Source: Escallonia rubra (taxonomy: Eukaryota; Streptophyta; Magnoliopsida; Escalloniales; Escalloniaceae). Taken from it: a stretch of DNA of 64,000 bases. The stretch lies in NCBI GenBank assembly GCA_033065855.1, contig JAVXUO010000080.1, forward strand, positions 310,001 through 374,000, given 5' to 3'. How positions within the stretch are numbered: the stretch's first letter is position 1; each line of letters starts with the position of its first letter. Below, in pieces: positions 1 through 13,195 of this stretch. A program made the position numbers and the translations under genes. The notes beneath the pieces are model-generated. The model was not told the DNA's origin and searched no databases. It saw only the letters and a list, made by a program, of their open reading frames with translations.

Positions 1-634
1 AACCGATTTAGCAACAACTTAATGCAACAAGGAAAGTAATAGCAATAAGTCAGTCAGTAGCATCGTTGTACACACAATTGCCATCAATGAGGTATATACA
101 CATGTTTGTGCGTAAATTGAACTGTCGCCATTTCAGCCACAGTTGTAGACTTAAGTAATAAACAACCTTAATTCAAGGAGGTAGGGTTATCAAAGAGTGG
201 AAAATTGGTCACAGTTGTTGAGCAATCAATACTCGAAAGGTTCACCTATTTCCACTGTCCAAGGCCAAGAGGAATGGCGCAGGATTTCAACTTACAACAT
301 TCAAGAACGTTTTTGAAGCCTTAAATTTAGGATTTTGAGTTCACTCGTGCAACTATGACTTTGACTAAAAGATAGAAAAGACGGCACTGAGCTTCTGAAC
401 AAAGTGATCAAGCTACCACTTTTTCCCATCTCATTCTCATTCGCTTCACTGGTCTTCTGGATTCTAGAAGCAGGAAAAATATTATTATTTCAATCCTAGA
501 GACGGGTTTCGAGCATTTATGCCTGTTGAAGGACAAAAGGAGAGATAATAAATCCAGTTGTGAATGGTAACCGCCATTAGTAGCTTCACTTCCACAATCT
601 CCTAAAGGTTCCAAAATCGTTTACATGTGCTTTA
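1..634. other. Upstream region of the NPH3-family gene
   Basis: No gene is recognised here. The stretch is AT-rich and precedes the first ATG of the NPH3-family gene, so it should hold that gene's promoter and 5' leader. I saw no clear TATA box or repeat boundary. The short open frames here look like chance. Confidence 0.4.
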
Positions 635-3222
635 ATGATGAACACTGCCAGCACAAAGGAGAGTCCGTTGCTATCAAGTCCTTTTTCATCCCCTAATGTT
701 GGTGCTTTGCTCAAGATCAAGATCATTTCCTGGTAAGATTGTTCATCTTGTGTTTCAAAGCATTACCTTTGTGATTCCTTTCAAGTTACCTGATGCTGTT
801 TGCTTTCTATCTCAGGAGCCAAGAGACTGGTCTGCCCGCTTCTGTTTACGTTCGGGTTGCCAATAGAACCTTCAACCTGCACAAGGTAGCATGACAATCA
901 AATTAAAGCTTAGTTATAAACTGGAAATCAAAGAAACTTCATGTAAAGAAATTTTCTCTTCTTGCAGTATCCACTATTTTCGAAGAGCGGGTACTTTAAC
1001 AAGAAACTGGATGGATCAAGTGAGGTTGAGCTTCCACAACATTTTCCAGGAGGGGCGGAGACCTTTGAGATGATTGCCCTGTTTATCTACGGCTCGTCAA
1101 CATTAGTTGACCCCTTTAATGTAGCCGCACTACGATGTGCAGCACAGTTTCTTGAAATGACTGACGAATATGGTTCCGGCAACCTGTGTGAGCGGTTTGA
1201 TATATATCTGAACCAAGTTGTCTTGCAAAGTTGGGATGATACTCTAATAGTTCTTCAGAAGTGCCAAGCGTTGGTTCCCTGGGCCGAAGAGCTTCTTATT
1301 GTAAGTCGCTGCATTGAATCTCTTGCCTTCATGGCTTGTATGGAGATTCTTGACCCTGAGAGAAGACGTGACCAGCCAGTAATTACACTGGAAGCTTTGG
1401 CTAGTCAGCCTTGGAGCTGTGTGACAGCGATGGAGATTGTGAACCGGGATTTGTGGATCAGAGATCTAATTGCACTGCCATTGGGATTCTTCAAGAGGAT
1501 AATAGGATCCTTGAGAAGGCAGGGTATGAAAGAGAAATTTGTGAGCCCCATTGTCATTTTCTACGCAAATAAGTGGTTACTCTCGATCAAGAGGCGACAG
1601 TTTTGGGAGGACTCGAGTGGAGAAAATGGTGACGATGATACAAATAACCAAGATTTGGCTATGCTGCAAAGTGTTCTTGATTTGCTGTCCATGGGAGAGA
1701 AGGCTAGTAAAGTAATCCCTGTTGGGTTTTACTTTTCTTTGCTCTCTAAAGCTCTGGAGCTTGGTTTAAAAAGTGACAGCATAGCAAAGTTGCAGTATCA
1801 AATTGCATCCCTTCTACATATGGCTCAGGCTGAGGATTTTCTCCTTCCAAGAGCTGGGACAGAGTCCATTTCGACCAGCATAGAGCTGGCCACAATGGAG
1901 GTTATATTCTCAACAAATGTGTTAATTAGTGTGGAGTCAAACCATGCTCCTTCACCGAGCAATTATATTGTTGCGGAATTATGGGATATGTATCTTGCCC
2001 AGATAGCAAGTGATCCAAGAATGGTTTCTAAAAGCTTCATGAATCTCATTGAAGTAGTGCCGATATCTAGCAGACAAAGCCACGATCATCTGTACAGAGC
2101 GTTGAACACCTTCCTCCAGGTAAGATATTCAAACACTTAAACTTAAGCCCGTGGTCTTTTCTTTCATGCCTGTCTTCTCAAGGATCCTATGTTTGCGTAC
2201 TATATTGGTAATTGAGAAAAAAACCTACCTAAACTGGGAATCAACCAATAAAAACCGAGGTTTGGGTAGGCAGGAACAACATAGCCATACGGGCATGCGG
2301 GTTGGATTATCCATCCTCGGTGGTAACCAGTAACCCGCTGCCCATCTTCGCCCCTAATTCAGATCTCAGCTCCGTATTCCAAAACATTTTGTCCAATAAT
2401 AATCAACAACAATATCCAGGTCAGAATGGATAAAATCAGCTCTGGAGACGAGTTTCACACCCAATCTTGTCCTAATTTTATATCTATGTTTATCAGGTGC
2501 ACCCAGACTTGTCACAAGAAGAAAAAGGTACGGTATGCAAGTACCTCAACTGCCAAAAACTGTCACAGGAGGTGTGCATTGAAGCAGTTCAAAATGAGTT
2601 GATGCCTCTGCGACTGATTGTCCAGGCACTTTTCATTCAGCAACTAAGTACGCACCAAGCCTTCAAAGAATGCTCCGACTCATTCAGGTACGCACATGGC
2701 GGAGAATTCTCGGGAAGCCTGTCGAGCTCAAGATTTGCAAACTCCAAAAGCCAGAATCTAGGAGAGAGCCCATATATTGATGGAGAAGGCAGTAGACCCC
2801 TTGGCTTCTTCCTACAGAAAGATTTAGCATTGCAGAAGTCTGAGTTCAGGTCCGAATTTTCAAGGAAAGAGTATGAATCGACAAGCTTCAGAATTCAGAA
2901 TCTTGAACAAGAACTCAAGACCTTGAAGAGAAGCCTTCAACTGCAGAGTGTTGCGAAGAAAGCAGAATCTGTATCAAAGAAAGCAGAACCACTTCCAGCC
3001 AATCCAAAGGTCCCGAGACCATATGGGTTGGAGGGAAGAACACTAAGCAAGATGAGAAATCCACTTGGCCAAGTCACTAGTTGCGTTGGTTCTGTGAACT
3101 TCGCATCACAGAGGAAGTATGCCAGTAGGCTACTGAAGGTATTTCGCAGAATAAGTCTGTTTGGCAGAGGAAAATCAAAGAGAAAGGCAGGTGCCTCCGG
3201 CCTATGGCCCAAGCCACTGTAA
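635..3222 (+). CDS. NPH3-family BTB/POZ domain protein
   Basis: Four coding exons are read at 635-732, 816-885, 968-2119 and 2497-3222, all with GT..AG junctions that keep frame, giving about 681 residues. The N-terminal part (roughly 33-130) is BTB-like, with VYVRVANRTFNLHK followed by YPLFSKSGYF and the FPGGAETFE motif typical of this family. The middle (about 190-480) is the NPH3 domain, ending in HPDLSQEEK, LSQEVCIEAVQNELMPLR and IVQALFIQQ. A short coiled coil follows (FRIQNLEQELKTLKRSL), then a basic, serine-rich tail. Family members act as substrate adaptors of CUL3 E3 ligases at the plasma membrane, and some work in phototropin and auxin signalling. The closest Arabidopsis relative I recall is the At5g48130 type, but that is from memory. 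Two adjacent ATGs (635 and 638) start the protein; either could be used. Confidence 0.93.
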
Positions 3223-4405
3223 CTGTCTTTGAGATTTGTGACAATATATTAGTGGAAATGAACCTTTATCAAATTCTTATTTACTTAGGACGAAAAGAAA
3301 TTTTCAGAGGCCACATGTTATCCTTCAGAAATAGTTAATCCAGTACAGAAGACATATACCCATGTGTGCTGGTGGGGGTTTATATATGCATACAGAGTTC
3401 ACATTATTATGGAACACACCAATGGTATAGACGTATCTCTGTATGTATTCATGTAAAGTTGCACTCAATGAAGCTATCAAAAATTACAAAACAGAACATT
3501 AACAGCATAGAGTTTGCACCGGACCTAGACTGGTATTATCAATAGGATTACTCTCGAGCATCTTCAGATTTTAATTCCCAGCACATGTAAACTTGAGCAG
3601 TCTCCCTCTGGGACATACTGAGATCTATATAATTTGATTCGACTTTCCTAAGCATAAAAAATATGTAAATAATGACCTAGCTTAGTGCATAACATAGCAT
3701 GTTGCTCTACTTATGGTCTCCTTTGAAAGCTACACAAACATGTCCATGCATAAAGCATCCTGCTGTGTTCCACTCCCGTACACCTTTTTCAGAAAGAAGA
3801 GGTCTAATATTAGGGAGTTAAAGTAACTACTGTTTGCCAAAATCAAACTATGATTGAAGAAATTCAATGATCTTAGCTGCTCCTCAACATGCATCGACAA
3901 CTAATTGTTCAGGAGTAAAGCTTCCGAGTAAACTATCACAAGGAAAATCAACACAAACATATTTAATACGCAGGCATTATCATTCTCTATATAGACAGGA
4001 GAAAAACCACACCACCAAAAGGACCTTAAATTACTGTGGCCACAGAACAGTGCTATGGACAAGTGATATTGGTAAAGGTAATAATTTTGCTCTCAAGAGA
4101 ATGACCAAATCTGCGACAACTTCTATAAGCAATCATCTGAGAGAATTCAACTTGACCAGTGCCATCTCTTTTTCATCTTCCAGACATAAATCAAAAGCTC
4201 TAGTGGCAACAATATCATAAGCTAAGCACAAAAACATCATTGCTATATATACATAATGACGAATTACACAATCATGAAAGGTCCAAATTCAGCATAAGGT
4301 ACAAACAGCTGATTGAAATCAGTAGAAAGACCAAAGGATGCATGTGTTTATAGTTATAAGACATACATACATAGCTTCAATGGGCTAAACAAGCCAGAGA
4401 TATAA
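3223..4405. other. Intergenic region between convergent genes
   Basis: This holds the 3' UTR of the NPH3-family gene on the left and that of the minus-strand thymidine kinase gene on the right. It is AT-rich. I see no further gene or clear repeat. Confidence 0.45.
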
Positions 4406-7400
4406 CTAAACAAAAGCAGCTGCCTCCACAATCTGGTCATTCTGAAATTTGTGGGACTCTAGAACAACTCTTGTAGCTTCCATAACAGCTTGTCCATTGA
4501 CATAATGCTGGCGGCAAACAGGCATGTACACATCAGCACCACCTATGAGCTCTGTCTGTTTCTCACCTGTCTTCCTCAATGTAAAAAAAGCCCTTTTGCC
4601 ACACAGTTCACATCGAGCTGTCAACTTTGTTATGGTATCAGCAAGGGGTATAATTTCAAGCACTGAGCCGAAGCTCCTTCTGCCGATGAACATTGAGATT
4701 GGCATTAGAAAGGGAATTAATGAAACGCAAAGCACGAAAGATAAATGAGATCATAATCACAGATAAGAAGCACTGCATATTCCACATCAACAAACACAAG
4801 TAATATCTTTCATGCATATGTTTCAATTAAGGATTGAAGTAATTCCTTCTGCACAGCACCTCAAGTAGTCACCATCTAGCCCAGCGACTATTACAATTTT
4901 GCCATCATGGTCAGCAGCGTTACAGCAAAAATCATAAAGGTCGGCGAAGAATTGAGCTTCATCAATGCCAATCACATCCAGCTGTCAACGTGAACCGGTA
5001 CCACCAGTTAGAAGGCCATACAAATAAAAACAGCAGGAACATAGGTAGTTGTTCTGAGCAACACCACTTCCACACTGATAATCATGAATTGAAGAAAGTG
5101 ACACATATAATCAGGTAGTCAGAATACTTTTCCCATGCATATTGATTTAATAATTCTTAGCCAAACTTCATCTGAAACTTCCCAATATCATTGATCTCGT
5201 GCCTCCTCTTCTCCTAGAGCTAGTCAGAGATATTTTAGCTTCTCAATGTGAATGTTTTCTGCTCCCAACACTGAATTTGGATCTGTAAAGGTTACTGATG
5301 AAGCAACAGTACATTTTCCAATAAGCTGTGCCTATGAATTGCATTGTTTTGAATTTGAAGAATCCAAGGGAATTTTACGGTGAAATCTGATGTATCATCA
5401 AAAATTGAGCACTCATTGATATGTCAGAGATCAGGTCTGTGGCACACCACAGACATGTCTGTGTTGCACACAGGCAACATTTTCTTCTGAAGTTCCAAGC
5501 ACGCCCAAGTCAAGCTTCAGCTCTTGTGCGTGTGCTCTCACCACTCTCTGGAACGCATTGCCATCCCTGACCCCATAGCATTTAATGCCTACATCCCCCT
5601 AAAAACTCTCTTCCCCTTCTATTTTCTCAGCCCTCCATAGCTGGTGATCCAACTCTCTCGCTCTCTATCTCTTCAGAGTTCATTTCTCTCACCTGAAGGC
5701 ACCATAAAAGGCAAAGACAAGCTTCAGCCTACAATGTTTTCTCCAGCAAAAAACAGGAGCTTCAGAAACGCCATTAGGCTATATTACTTCCACCTATCAT
5801 TGGACGTTTTGTTCTTGGATGTGTGCCTTCTCAAATAATTTCCACAGGATTATTCATAATATCCTTCTCAGATCCAACTTTTAAGAAAACTAAAAACAGG
5901 ACTACCATGCTAACATAAGATTGTTGGAGCGCACTGTTTACAGAAGAAGGATAAGTATCAAAGCAGTATCCACTACTCTTTGAATTCTACCCACATAAGG
6001 CAAAGGAGAAGTAAGATTTTTGCGCTATGGAGTCCTGGAGGTGATGGGTTACAACTTACAAGGAACGGAGAGAGAGCAAAAGGGCTGGTTTATTGTATTT
6101 AAGTACTTTATTGTTGTGCTTTTTCTTTACCCAAAAAACACCCACAAAGTGCCACATACTCAATTTTCCCTTGATCTAATCCATACAATTCACATTTCAA
6201 ACATAGTCTTAGTAGCTAACGGCTGACGCCCATCTTGTGAAAATTAAACTAGCTTTTGCACCAAGCAATAAAGAAAAGAATCGAAGGCAATGACAAAAAA
6301 TAAAGACACACAAGACAAAAGATTAACTTGGTTCGACAAAAGCCTAGCAACAATTTCACTATGTATGTCAATGAGATTACAGATCTCTGTCTTTCAAAAA
6401 CCCTCTCAAAACAGCCCCCATCTCTTAACCCTAAAAAACAAACATAAGACGACTTATATACTTAAGGCTATGTCACGACCCGCTCCAAATAACCCGTGAA
6501 ACACAAAAACGGATCGGGCAAAAAACTTAGGTTGGAGGCTGCGCCCCCAAACCCTATATACAGTTTTTATCCAAGACAAATTATCACACATCTCACTAAG
6601 GGTCTTGTAAACTTGTTTGATCTCAACTAGGCAATATTCATAACTATTTTCCACCAATTATACACTTGCATCAATGATTTAGCATCCTTTACAATAGAAA
6701 CCCAACAACATACGTGCAACTAACAATCTAGACACTATACTGTATTCAACCATAGGCATCATATTAGCAAAAACTTTAAAAGCACTTTGTACTTAAGGAT
6801 ACAGATTCCTAATGGCAAAAGTTTCCAACTTTCAAGTACCTTGTCATAAGCATCAGTTCCAAATCTGTGTTTGAAAGACAACAGATCTGGCAACGCCCAA
6901 CATGGAAATTCAGTCCCATCATGTGTCACAACTGAATCAATCGCATACCGAGTATCCTTGCTTGATTTAATAATTGCTACATTTCTACACATAGTAATGA
7001 AAAACGAATATCATTAACTCAACTCCTACAGTTGTCATATTTTCTGCATATTACTAACCAAAAACAAAAAGCTTATTTAAAGTAGCAACTTTGTCATATC
7101 CTGCAACCCTTATTAGTATTATCCACAAATAATTATCTAAGAATTACACTTTTCTAGAACTCTACAATTCCCGATCAGAGCAAGTTTAAACATACAAGAA
7201 CTGTTAATTAAGACCCAAAACTTGACTGAAACAAAATATCATTTATATTCAGTACAAGTGTTACATTTCCTACAAAAGATTGACGAAAAATCTTGTTAAA
7301 GGTAACAAATTTATCATAAATAGTAGTAAAGTAATGAATAACTAACCATTATAGACAAAAAAGATACTAAAAAATAAAGACCACCTTTAATTTTCTACAA

Positions 7401-7744
7401 AACTTAATTAGGGCAAGCTTAGTTATCTCAAGAAATGTACAAAATTACGAAAGTAACCCACAAAAAGCAAAGATTCGATACCTGCCACTGTTGCCTTCAG
7501 ATTTGATCCGGCGAAGGAGGGCCGTGGACTTTCCGGCGAACATGGGGCCCACGATGACGTGGATCTCGCCGGAAGGCCGCTGCCTGGGCCCCACCGGGTG
7601 TATTTCGGCGCTGCTGCCGCCGCCTGTGGTGGTGGAAGACATGGAGGTGGAAAAGCTAGGGGTTCGGAGAAAAGATGGGGTCTTGAACAAAGGAAGACTG
7701 GGTTTCGTGGTGTAAAAAGGGGTAGGTGGGAAGAGGGACTTCAT
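4406..7744 (-). CDS. Thymidine kinase (type II, TK1 family)
   Basis: Four exons on the minus strand, 7744-7482, 6984-6840, 4981-4860 and 4679-4406, splice in frame to 267 residues. The enzyme phosphorylates thymidine to dTMP with ATP in the nucleotide salvage pathway. Visible features are the Walker A loop GPMFAGKST (66-74), [17 protein letters not shown], the IDEAQFF motif (142-148) with its catalytic Glu, and a structural zinc site C200, C203, C232, H235. The lasso region [10 protein letters not shown] is intact. Residues 1-34 are rich in Ser, Thr, Pro and Phe and resemble an organelle transit peptide, as in one of the two Arabidopsis paralogues. An internal ATG at 7642 (Met35) would give a cytosolic form, and another in-frame ATG lies upstream at 7762. 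Intron 2 is 1.86 kb and its content is not recognised, apart from a weakly LTR-like patch near 6290-6680. Confidence 0.95.
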
Positions 7745-7769
7745 CTTTGACAAGTGTAGCATCTCTGGA

Positions 7770-7777
7770 TATTTATA
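7770..7777 (-). promoter_or_regulatory. Candidate TATA box of the thymidine kinase gene
   Basis: TATAAATA on the minus strand, 26-33 bases above the ATG at 7744. If it is the working TATA box, transcription would start near 7740-7750. The first usable ATG would then be the internal one at 7642. Confidence 0.35.
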
Positions 7778-9579
7778 ATGCACAGTGATGGTGGACTTTG
7801 AATTTTTCAGAAGGCTCTGGACTTTTGAAATTTTGGTTTGGAGGGTTTTTGGGGGTTTTGGAGGGAAAACTGGGAAGATTGCAAGAGAAGAAGCAGGAGG
7901 GGGTTGTTTTATTACACCTAGTGGAGGGGAAATGTGTGTTGTGTGTTGCGTTGTGCGGCCCCATGTGGACCGGAGAGTTTGTCTCCACGGCAACTTTTCT
8001 TCTTTCTTGGTTCCTTTTTGCTTCCAAAGTCCAAACTTTCAAATGAAAGATTCGTATGGGCAAATTGCAGCTTTACCCCTTGGTAAAATATGCCTTTTGC
8101 TTTCCCTCCCATTTTGTTAATTATACTAGCACCTTTGGACTTCAGGACGACTGTAAAATTAAGTACTGTTACAAAGTAATTAAGGTGCTCCAAATAAATC
8201 AAATCACGGTCTAAGGTCAAGAGAACTTCTGAAGATTTTGTCGGCAATGTCTTAAATTTGTCGTCAATTTCACTTTTTAGAGTCAAATTGCAATACTTGC
8301 ATACTCGACCAACACTTCTTTAAATCAAGTTTAGCTTGGTCAAAGATGTACTCGTGAAGTTCCACATTCATTGTATGTATGCATTAGAGAATATGTTATC
8401 AGAATCTCTTTTTCGACAATATAAAGTGCAGTAGGTGGTAGACTACCAGGGCAGGATTCCAGGGGTAGTTTTTTTAAAATTTTAAGCTTATCTACATATG
8501 ATATGTACGATGGACTGAATATCTCTAGTTGTCTATACAATTGTACGACGAATAGATTACCTCTAATTCAACCACTTTTTGACTCGTTATCTGTAGTGCT
8601 CGGGTTTTGTTAGCCTCATTATTGCATGTAAATAACCAAAACATTAGAAGTAGATATAGGCTAAACTCATGAAGTTTGAGTAGCCTCGTTGTATTTATGC
8701 ATGGTTGTATACTCTAATATGAATTCCATCTTTGCTATCAACAGTAGTTTCTACGTGCAATGGGTAGTTTGTTTAAGGTTGCTATAGAATTGAATATGAA
8801 TCAAGCGACTCGTGTTTTACCACATTAATCTTATAACACTAGATTTGTATCTATCAACCCAATTATAATATTGATTATCATAAGTTGATAAAAAGCTCGT
8901 TCTATCTTTATTTTTATTTTTTTTCCTACTAAGTCAAGTTGGACTACTTGCATGCTCAACTCGCCACCTTTTCAATTATGTTCAGTTTAACTTGATAAAG
9001 TCTAGTTGCATATGTCTCTTTGACTAAACCATCGTCATAAATATTGTGGTTTACTTTTTATTCACTTACAAATTACACGAAGAATAAGACTCCCACGTAT
9101 TAAAATTTCCTGCTTTAGAATAAACAAAGCCAAGAAAAAAAAAGAAGTGAGAGCAATTCTTGCTACCATTTAACATAAATAAATCATACGAATTCGCGAG
9201 CTCCTTTGGTTGATATGTTGAGTCTTCATCGTACGGTTTCAAGTTTGAACAATCATTAAGTTGTCTTAGAATCTCGAGCCCAGTTTATGAAGGTTAATAC
9301 TTGGCTTCGGTTCGCTCTTGCTCACCCTTGTTTACGTTAAGCTATCGTGGCTACTTGGGCAGCGCCCTCCAGATGAAGTAGACATATAGAAGGTATCTTT
9401 ATTGGGCTTTTTAAGCCACTATTGAACCTAGGACCTTCATCATAGCCTAGTAACGTTGTTGAGACCAATAATTGAACCTTATAGAAGGGCGGGATAGTTT
9501 TTTGTGAAAATTAACGAAGAACTAAAAATCAATCACAAAACTTAATAAATTGCTCAAACAACAAGTATTCAGTTGGATC
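7778..9579. other. Intergenic region, no gene recognised
   Basis: Upstream of thymidine kinase the minus strand stays open to about 7993, but that sequence does not look like protein. The rest is AT-rich DNA with no convincing ORF or repeat boundary that I can support. Confidence 0.4.
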
Positions 9580-10665
9580 AATTAAGCAATACTTTACCTT
9601 TTCTGTCTTGGTAGTTTAGGTCGTGTTCAAATCAGGGTTTTCGATTGGGATTTGGAAGGCTGTGGCGAGATGGACGGCCGTCGGGGTTGCGACGATTTGC
9701 CTTCGATCAGTCGTGGTCCTCCCTATTCGCCGGCGCTGGTGATTGGTTTGTGCGTGTTTCGGCTTTGCTGTCCGGGGCATCGGTGGCTCCGCGTTCTGGG
9801 TTGTGGTGGCCATCGGGTGAGGGCGGTTTCTACCGGTGGGCTGTCCTGATTTCGGTGTCAAGGTGTTGGGTTTGGCTGAAGGCTTCTTCTGTTCTTCCTC
9901 CGTCGAGATCGTAAGGTTCGAGTCTCCTGGGTTGTGGGTTTGATTAGTGAGTCTAGGCTAGGCTTTCTCTTCTAGGGCTTTTATTCCCCATTCCCCCCTA
10001 GTTGATCCCCCTTCCCCCTTGCCCTAGAAATGGTTTTGTGCTTGTGGTTGGTTGTTTTAGGTGGCTTGGCCGTTTTTGCGACGATGGAGGTTGCGGTAGA
10101 TGTTTGGGGCTCGGCAGGTGCGATAGCTGTTGGGGATCGGCAGATGACGCATAGTTGGGGATTCTGGTGAGGAAGGTTAGCTCGGCGGTTTGGGGTATAC
10201 CGGGGCTCGGCAGCGGAATGGTGGACTGAGAAGGTGGGGATTCCTACGCCGGCGAGGGTGCACGAGGTTCGAGGCGAGCTGCACCGATAGGGCGGCTGTC
10301 AGGTCTACTGTGGACAGCTGGCAGTGCATAGGGTGATGGTGTTTTCTTTGTTTTTTGGTCCTTTCTTGTTTGTTTGTGTTAGTTTGTATGTGTTGTACTC
10401 CTTTAGGTTTTTGTTGTTGTTGGTGTTTACTTGTAACCGTATGCCTCGGCAAGTTGTGAAATTTAGACTGAAGTGTAAGATATGCTCTGCTTCAGTCTAA
10501 ATGTAACTTGTTTCGGGTTTATGAGTTAGGTGTTATTGTGGCTTGTTTTGTTAGCGTTTTTTGTTGTCTTTATGTCTGTAATATATTTGATCTGGCCGGG
10601 ACGGCTTGTATTCCTTTGTTATGTAATATATTTCTCTTCTAAACCAAAAAAATTAAGCAATACTT
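9580..10665 (+). mobile_element. ORF-less retroposon with 15-bp target duplication
   Basis: The element occupies about 9595-10650 and is flanked by identical 15-bp copies of AATTAAGCAATACTT (9580-9594 and 10651-10665). It ends on the right in a short A tract. A long target duplication plus a 3' A tail is the mark of LINE-driven retroposition. The interior is GC-rich on the left and T-rich on the right, and holds a 13-bp perfect stem (10461-10473 with 10490-10502). No reverse transcriptase is present, so it is either a 5'-truncated LINE, reduced to its 3' UTR, or a non-autonomous retroposon. Confidence 0.75.
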
Positions 10666-11383
10666 ACAATCAACCAATTAAAAAGTTAGCCAATAGGCTC
10701 GTCACATACCACCAACATATGATAATATGACATGTAAACAATCTTCTAACAAGTACTCCGTATATAACAATGAACTACAGAGATAGATTTAGTTTAAAAA
10801 TACTTGAAATAGAAGATTTTAATGATTTGACTCGAATAACTCTCAAGCTTACGTCCATTCTTGGTGTTATCCACGTACAATTTCCAAAGCTTCAAGGCTT
10901 TACTCCTCCAAGATTTATGACAAGTTAACTGAAATAAAATTTCTTATACAATTGAAGCTCGCTAGTAAAAAAAGATGTGCAAATAATACTCTAATCACCG
11001 GAGAAGCAAGAGAACTAATGGCTTGAAGGTTTCTCTATTTATGAAGCTCGGGTAGAAATGCATCTTTTTGTGATGGAAATCAAGGATTGTGAAAGTAGAA
11101 ATGTCGAGCAAAAATATTTATCTTAATTAGAGGCTTAAATTGTAGATTCTATAAAATTTATAATGGCTTGGAAATGATTTAAAAACGAGAAAGATAAATA
11201 AGGTCTAGAGCGATGAATGCTTGAATATGTTCATAAGATTAATCATTTGGAGTTATCTTGGGCCATCTGTTGTTATCAAAAGGTTAGACTTGTTATTTTT
11301 TATTTTTTAAATATTGTGCTTCCCATTTTTTTGGAAAAAGGTGTTACATACTCAGCTGTACTTCTGTATTAATGAATGACTTA
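10666..11383. other. Intergenic region, nothing recognised
   Basis: AT-rich DNA between the retroposon and a MITE-like element. No ORF or repeat that I can support. Confidence 0.4.
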
Positions 11384-11861
11384 GGCTCCGTTCGGTAACA
11401 CTTATTTTTTCAGTTTTTTCTCTAATTTTGTAAACCGGAGAAAATAAACACATTTGGCACACAATTTTTCGTTTTTTTTTTCTTCAGTTTTGAAAATCAG
11501 TTTTTAAAACATGGCTGTTTTTTAAAACTCCAAAAATGAGTTTTCGGTTTTCAGTTTTTGATTTTATTTTGAGACCACCGCCGCCCACTGCCGGCAACCA
11601 CCGCCAGTGACCGACATCCGACAACCTGTAGCCTCCTCCGGCGGCCAGCAGCCACCGGCGACCACCGCCAGCAGCCGACCACCACCACCGTCGGCCACCG
11701 CCACTCCCCACTAAATATGATAACCGCAAACCACCACCAAAGAAAAAACTCAAAATAAAAATTGGGTAATCAAACACTCATTTGTTTTTATAAAAAAAAA
11801 TAATAATAAACTGGTTTGGTTTTTATTTTTTTGAAAATTGAAAGTGTTACCAAACGCTACC
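11384..11861. mobile_element. MITE-like TIR element, copy 1 (GC-rich core)
   Basis: The left end GGCTCCGTTCGGTAACACTT is matched by the right end AAGTGTTACCAAACGCTACC as an inverted repeat of about 20 bp with few mismatches. The arms are T-rich or A-rich. The core is a GC-rich run of CCACCGCC-type triplets that makes spurious long ORFs. A related copy lies at 58429-59026. No target duplication could be assigned, so the superfamily is open. Confidence 0.7.
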
Positions 11862-13195
11862 TAAAAATAGACGCCAACTAGCTAGAGACACTACTGCATA
11901 CAATCATTATTCGATTATGAATAATGAATCTGGTAAAATGGCTTGAACACAAACGTAAAGAAGATGTGTTAATACAATCTAGTAAAAGAATTTGCACAAT
12001 GTTACTTTGCCATTTATTGAGAATATGGTCAAACAGTATTTTAAATTATGCCAAGATAATTTTTTTTTTTTGATGTTTATTGATAAATCCAGAATGCACG
12101 CTTAAATGTCTATAAGTTACCCATTATAATGCCAAAATTGTACCTTAAAGTATCACTTCAATACAACTTTAGTACTCAACTTTTCAACTGTACCAAACAA
12201 GTACCTAAGTTTAAAAAAAATGACTCGATTTAATCTGATGGCTAACAGATTACGGATGCCGTTAAAAAACCCAAGGACATGACTGTCATCATGAAAACTT
12301 CCTCTCTTTCTCTCTCTGTCTCTTCTTCTTTAATTCAGTACGACACACACACACACACGCATACATAGCCCATCACACCCACCTCGGTAGAAACATAGAG
12401 TTTCACCGTCACACACACATGCATACACTGTCACATCCATGTAACACACACTCACTGTCAAACCCAACTCTCTACATCGTCAACATTTTTGAGGAGATAA
12501 GGACGAGTGCCCTCTCTCAAGGGTCACCTTCCTATTACCAATATTGCATTATAAACGAACGCAGACTCTAAGTTCATCAATCTGCCAAGTTCAACAGCAT
12601 TAAAAGGTATCAATCCCTTCAAGGTCAATTAAGTACTGGTTTTTTGGGAGGTAGACGGAAGTATTAGACATCCGTGCAAACCATGTCAGTGCCGCCGTGG
12701 GCGGACGTCGAAAACGGGATGACGGTGGAGAAGTCGTCGATGTCGAGGTCGAGGGAGGCAACGGAATCTGCTGGTCTACACCGTGACTGTGGCTGCTGGT
12801 TTACGGATCTGACCGTGATCGTGGTCTTCTCTTCGCTGGTGGTAGAGTTCTCAGATTATGCTGTCCCCTGCCATCCGTCTTTCTACTGCCCGTTTTTCTG
12901 CCACCGTCCTTTCTTCATCGTGTTCTCACCCCGGCGCTACGCCGGTGACCAGTGTAGCCTCCATATTCGTTCAGGAATCTGCTGAGATCTCTGTGGCCCA
13001 GGGTATGGAGAGGGATGAGGGGGATGGAGGATGGAAGGTGGTGGTGGCTTGGTGGTTGATGGGGTATGGAGATGGAGAGGATGAAGATGAGGGAGAAGAT
13101 AGAGGTGGAAGCGGTGGTTCTAGCATTTTGCAATGGTATTGACTATTGGTAGGTGATGGGTTTAGGTGATTGTGTGTGAGTGAGTGGGGTGAGGG

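Noticed and set aside
6290..6680. Possible LTR fragment in thymidine kinase intron 2 (ATTAACTTGGTTCGACAAAA-like sequence)
   Set aside because: It resembles some Copia LTRs, but no TG..CA ends or target duplication can be shown, so it is not listed as an element.
7785..8286. Several overlapping frames upstream of thymidine kinase
   Set aside because: They read through promoter sequence in different frames on both strands and show no domain.
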